DNA of 14,658 nucleotides from JAIEPT01 sp038217425. GTDB taxonomy: Bacteria; Planctomycetota; Planctomycetia; Gemmatales; Gemmataceae. Positions 13,205-14,658 of the stretch are shown piece after piece. Both the position numbers and the translations under genes were made by a program. The stretch covers positions 1 through 14,658 of the forward strand of contig JBBQPM010000175.1 of NCBI GenBank assembly GCA_038217425.1, written 5' to 3'. Position 1 is the stretch's first letter; the number at the start of each line of letters is the position of its first letter. The notes beneath the pieces were generated by a model, which was given only the letters and a program-made list of their open reading frames with translations, did no database searches and was not told the origin of the DNA.

Positions 13205-14125
13205 ATGTTCGACATCCTGGAACACTACCCGCGTCCCCTCGCCGCCGGCGTGCTCACCCCCTGGCCGGGCGGGTTCAGCGGCGCCCGGTTGTGGCGACTC
13301 CGCACATCCCTCGGCGACTTTTGCCTTAAAGCGGCGCCGGGCGACGTTCGGCATCTCGCGTGGATCCACGAACAGCTGGCACGCGTTCGGGCGCTCGACT
13401 TCGTGCCGAAACTGATCGCGACTCGCTGCGGAGTGACATGGGTATGTCACGACGGCCTGCTCTGGGAGCTGCAAACGTGGATGCCGGGCCGGGCGGACTT
13501 TCATGAGGCGCCGAGCGACGCGAAACTTCGGCACGCGTGTCGGGCGCTCGCGGAACTCCATCGCGCCTGGGGAACTCGCGGCGAAGTCGGCCCCTGTCCC
13601 GCCGTGCGCCGGCGCGTCGAGATCTTGAGATCCTGGCAAGGGCTTGGCGATTCCCCGTTGCCAATCGCGCGGATCTTGCCGCAGCGGATCTCTGAGGCGC
13701 TCACGGAACTCCAGCCGTGGCTCGCTCGCCCCGTGCCGTTGCAAACCTGCCTGTGCGACGGATGGCACGACCATTTCCTGTTCGAGGGCGAGCGCCTCAC
13801 CGGCGTCATCGACTTCGGCTCCGTGAAACTCGATCATCGCGCCGTCGATCTCGCCCGACTCCTGGGGAGCATGGTCCCGGACGGACCCTGGCACGTCGGA
13901 CTCGGCGCCTACCACGAGGTGCTGCCGCTGTCGGCGGAGGATCTCGAACTGATTCCGCTGCTGGAAAGGACGGGGCTGACAGTGGCCGTGCTGCGCTGGC
14001 TCGACTGGCTCACCCTCCGACCGCGGACGTTCGCCGACCCGGCACGGGCCCGGCGCCACGCGGAGCGCTTGTTCGCGCGGTTCCTCAAGCCCAGGCGGGT
14101 GAGGTACTCCGAACCCCTGGGATAG
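13205..14125 (+). CDS. Aminoglycoside-phosphotransferase-like (APH family) protein with altered active site
   Basis: This 306-residue protein has the protein-kinase-like APH fold. K42 in FCLKA is the usual ATP-binding lysine. The helical-lobe active site reads LQTCLCDGWHDHFLFEG (179-195), with D185 at the catalytic-base position of the HGDxxxxN motif but Leu for His and H190 for the metal-binding Asn. TGVIDFGSVKLDHRAVDLAR (199-218) keeps the second metal Asp, D203. The changed motif may mark a subfamily acting on a small metabolite rather than a resistance enzyme. It starts 7 nt after purC, with no obvious ribosome site. The last 12 residues (KPRRVRYSEPLG) and stop come from the left arm of a dispersed repeat, so the original C-terminus may have been replaced. 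Fold assignment is good; substrate unknown. Confidence 0.83.
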   Translation: MFDILEHYPRPLAAGVLTPWPGGFSGARLWRLRTSLGDFCLKAAPGDVRHLAWIHEQLARVRALDFVPKLIATRCGVTWVCHDGLLWELQTWMPGRADFHEAPSDAKLRHACRALAELHRAWGTRGEVGPCPAVRRRVEILRSWQGLGDSPLPIARILPQRISEALTELQPWLARPVPLQTCLCDGWHDHFLFEGERLTGVIDFGSVKLDHRAVDLARLLGSMVPDGPWHVGLGAYHEVLPLSAEDLELIPLLERTGLTVAVLRWLDWLTLRPRTFADPARARRHAERLFARFLKPRRVRYSEPLG

Positions 14126-14178
14126 TCCCATGCGTCCGCTGGATCCCAAGGGTTCGGAGTACCTCACCCGTTGGGCTT
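14087..14178. repeat. Inverted repeat with about 35-bp arms overlapping the end of the APH-like gene
   Basis: Left arm 14087-14122 and right arm 14144-14178 are reverse complements over about 35 bp with a few mismatches and one indel, separated by 21 bp. The core is GGTGAGGTACTCCGAACCC and its complement. The left arm is in frame with, and encodes the end of, the APH-like protein, with the TAG stop immediately after it. The right arm reaches the stop codon of the minus-strand DUF1501 fragment at 14177-14179. A further single arm is at 10272-10306. Confidence 0.87.
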
Positions 14179-14530
14179 AATGCAGCTCGGCGATGACTTC
14201 GTCGTCGGGGAGGATCGGAATGGGCCGACCGGTGCGGTCCAGGAGATGGTCGTTGGGGTCGATGCCGAAGCCGCGGTAGATGGTGGCGAGCAGGGCGTTG
14301 CTGTTCATGGCCCTTTGCGCGGGTTCCTCGCCTCGGGGATTCGTGGCGCCGACCGCCTGGCCCATCTTGAGACCGCCGCCCGCGACCAACACGCTCATCG
14401 CGCGCGGCCAATGATCGCGCCCCGGCCGTCGACTCGCGTCCTGGTACGCAATCCGAGGCGTTCGGCCGAACTCGCCGCAAAACAGGAAGAGGACGTGCCG
14501 ATCGAGCCCGCGTTGCCCGAGATCCTCGCC
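14177..14530 (-). pseudogene. DUF1501 C-terminal fragment, separated from its middle part by an inversion junction
   Basis: Read on the minus strand, 117 residues from about 14530 to the stop at 14177-14179 are the C-terminal third of a DUF1501 protein. EDLGQRGLDRHVLFLFCGEF is followed by GRTPRIAYQD, GRDHWPRAMSVLVAGGGLKMG and ALLATIYRGFGIDPNDHLLD. These align with LEDLEVRGLL, MGEFGRSPRI, AGRDHWPQ and ATLYHLLGIDP in the complete DUF1501 protein of this window. Upstream the frame loses family similarity at a 12-bp palindrome (14527-14538) and meets a TGA at 14558-14560. The first in-frame ATG is at 14398, too late to be a natural start. The remaining gene is either inverted beyond the junction or the contig end is chimeric. 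Confidence 0.85.
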
Positions 14531-14538
14531 GGCCGGCG
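14527..14538. other. 12-bp perfect palindrome at the DUF1501 inversion junction
   Basis: CGCCGGCCGGCG is a perfect palindrome. To its left the minus strand encodes DUF1501 C-terminal sequence, and to its right the plus strand encodes DUF1501 middle sequence. Similarity stops on both sides within a few bases of it, so it marks the breakpoint. Confidence 0.8.
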
Positions 14539-14541
14539 CAC

Positions 14542-14658
14542 TTTGAAGCCTTCGATCTCACGCGCGAATCGCTCGCCACCCGCCAGCGCTATGGCGACAC
14601 GCATCTGGGCAAAAGCCTGCTCACCTGCCGACGACTCGTTGAAGCGGGCGTTCGTTTC
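14542..14658 (+). pseudogene. DUF1501 middle fragment on the plus strand, runs off the window
   Basis: On the plus strand, 39 codons from 14542 to the window end encode FEAFDLTRES, then RYGDTHLGKSLL, then CRRLVEAGVRF. By my hand alignment, 21 of 39 residues are identical to the matching stretch of the complete DUF1501 protein in this window (REAFDLAREP ... LARRLVESGVKF, near nt 3410-3525). The fragment faces the opposite way to the adjoining DUF1501 C-terminal fragment. In a complete gene about 47 residues separate this stretch from the EDL start of the C-terminal piece, so the rearranged piece would be about 260 bp if it is a simple inversion. No start codon of its own is visible. Confidence 0.82.

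Noticed and set aside
13205..14125. APH-like gene as an antibiotic resistance gene
   Set aside because: It is linked to housekeeping greA and purC, shows no mobile-element context, and has a changed catalytic motif; resistance cannot be supported.
1220..14178. The repeats as a CRISPR array
   Set aside because: The units are palindromic, from different families, far apart and not regularly spaced, and no cas-like gene is present.

Overview
The window is GC-rich bacterial chromosome, about 14.7 kb. It very probably comes from a planctomycete (Planctomycetota). The evidence is two DUF1501 proteins, a DUF1080/3-keto-disaccharide-hydrolase-type protein, a secreted PQQ-like beta-propeller opening with a WPQW motif, a Gfo/Idh/MocA oxidoreductase and a xylose-isomerase-like TIM barrel. 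No phage, plasmid, CRISPR, transposase or RNA gene is visible.

Layout. Positions 1-2482 are a leftward block: a Gfo/Idh/MocA dehydrogenase, a small exported protein, a small protein of unknown function, and the N-terminal part of a DUF1080 protein that runs off the left edge. This resembles a 3-keto-sugar catabolic cluster. Positions 2657-4464 run rightward: a Tat-signal DUF1501 protein and a zinc-ribbon membrane protein. Positions 4566-5978 (leftward) encode a 470-residue ferritin-like diiron protein. Positions 6169-9116 (rightward) encode an ABC-exporter-like fusion with a degenerate nucleotide-binding site, overlapping by ATGA an inositol-monophosphatase/CysQ-type phosphatase. Positions 9404-10240 (leftward) encode a TIM-barrel sugar isomerase-like protein. 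Positions 10369-14125 (rightward) encode the beta-propeller protein, then greA, purC and an aminoglycoside-phosphotransferase-like protein in a tight series. The right end (14177-14658) holds a broken DUF1501 gene. Its C-terminal part reads on the minus strand and its middle part on the plus strand, and they meet at a perfect 12-bp palindrome. This is either a real inversion or a chimeric contig end.

All six completed strand-switch points between genes carry palindromic repeats, of at least four unrelated families. One repeat arm supplies the last 12 codons and the stop of the phosphotransferase-like gene. Another family flanks the ferritin-like gene on both sides.

I see no clearly new multi-gene system. 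The items most worth a second look are the inverted DUF1501 junction, the ABC protein whose Walker A has lost its GK[ST] core while keeping other catalytic motifs, the complete diiron ligand set in the uncharacterised ferritin-like protein, and a promoter-hairpin-T-tract arrangement in the greA leader.
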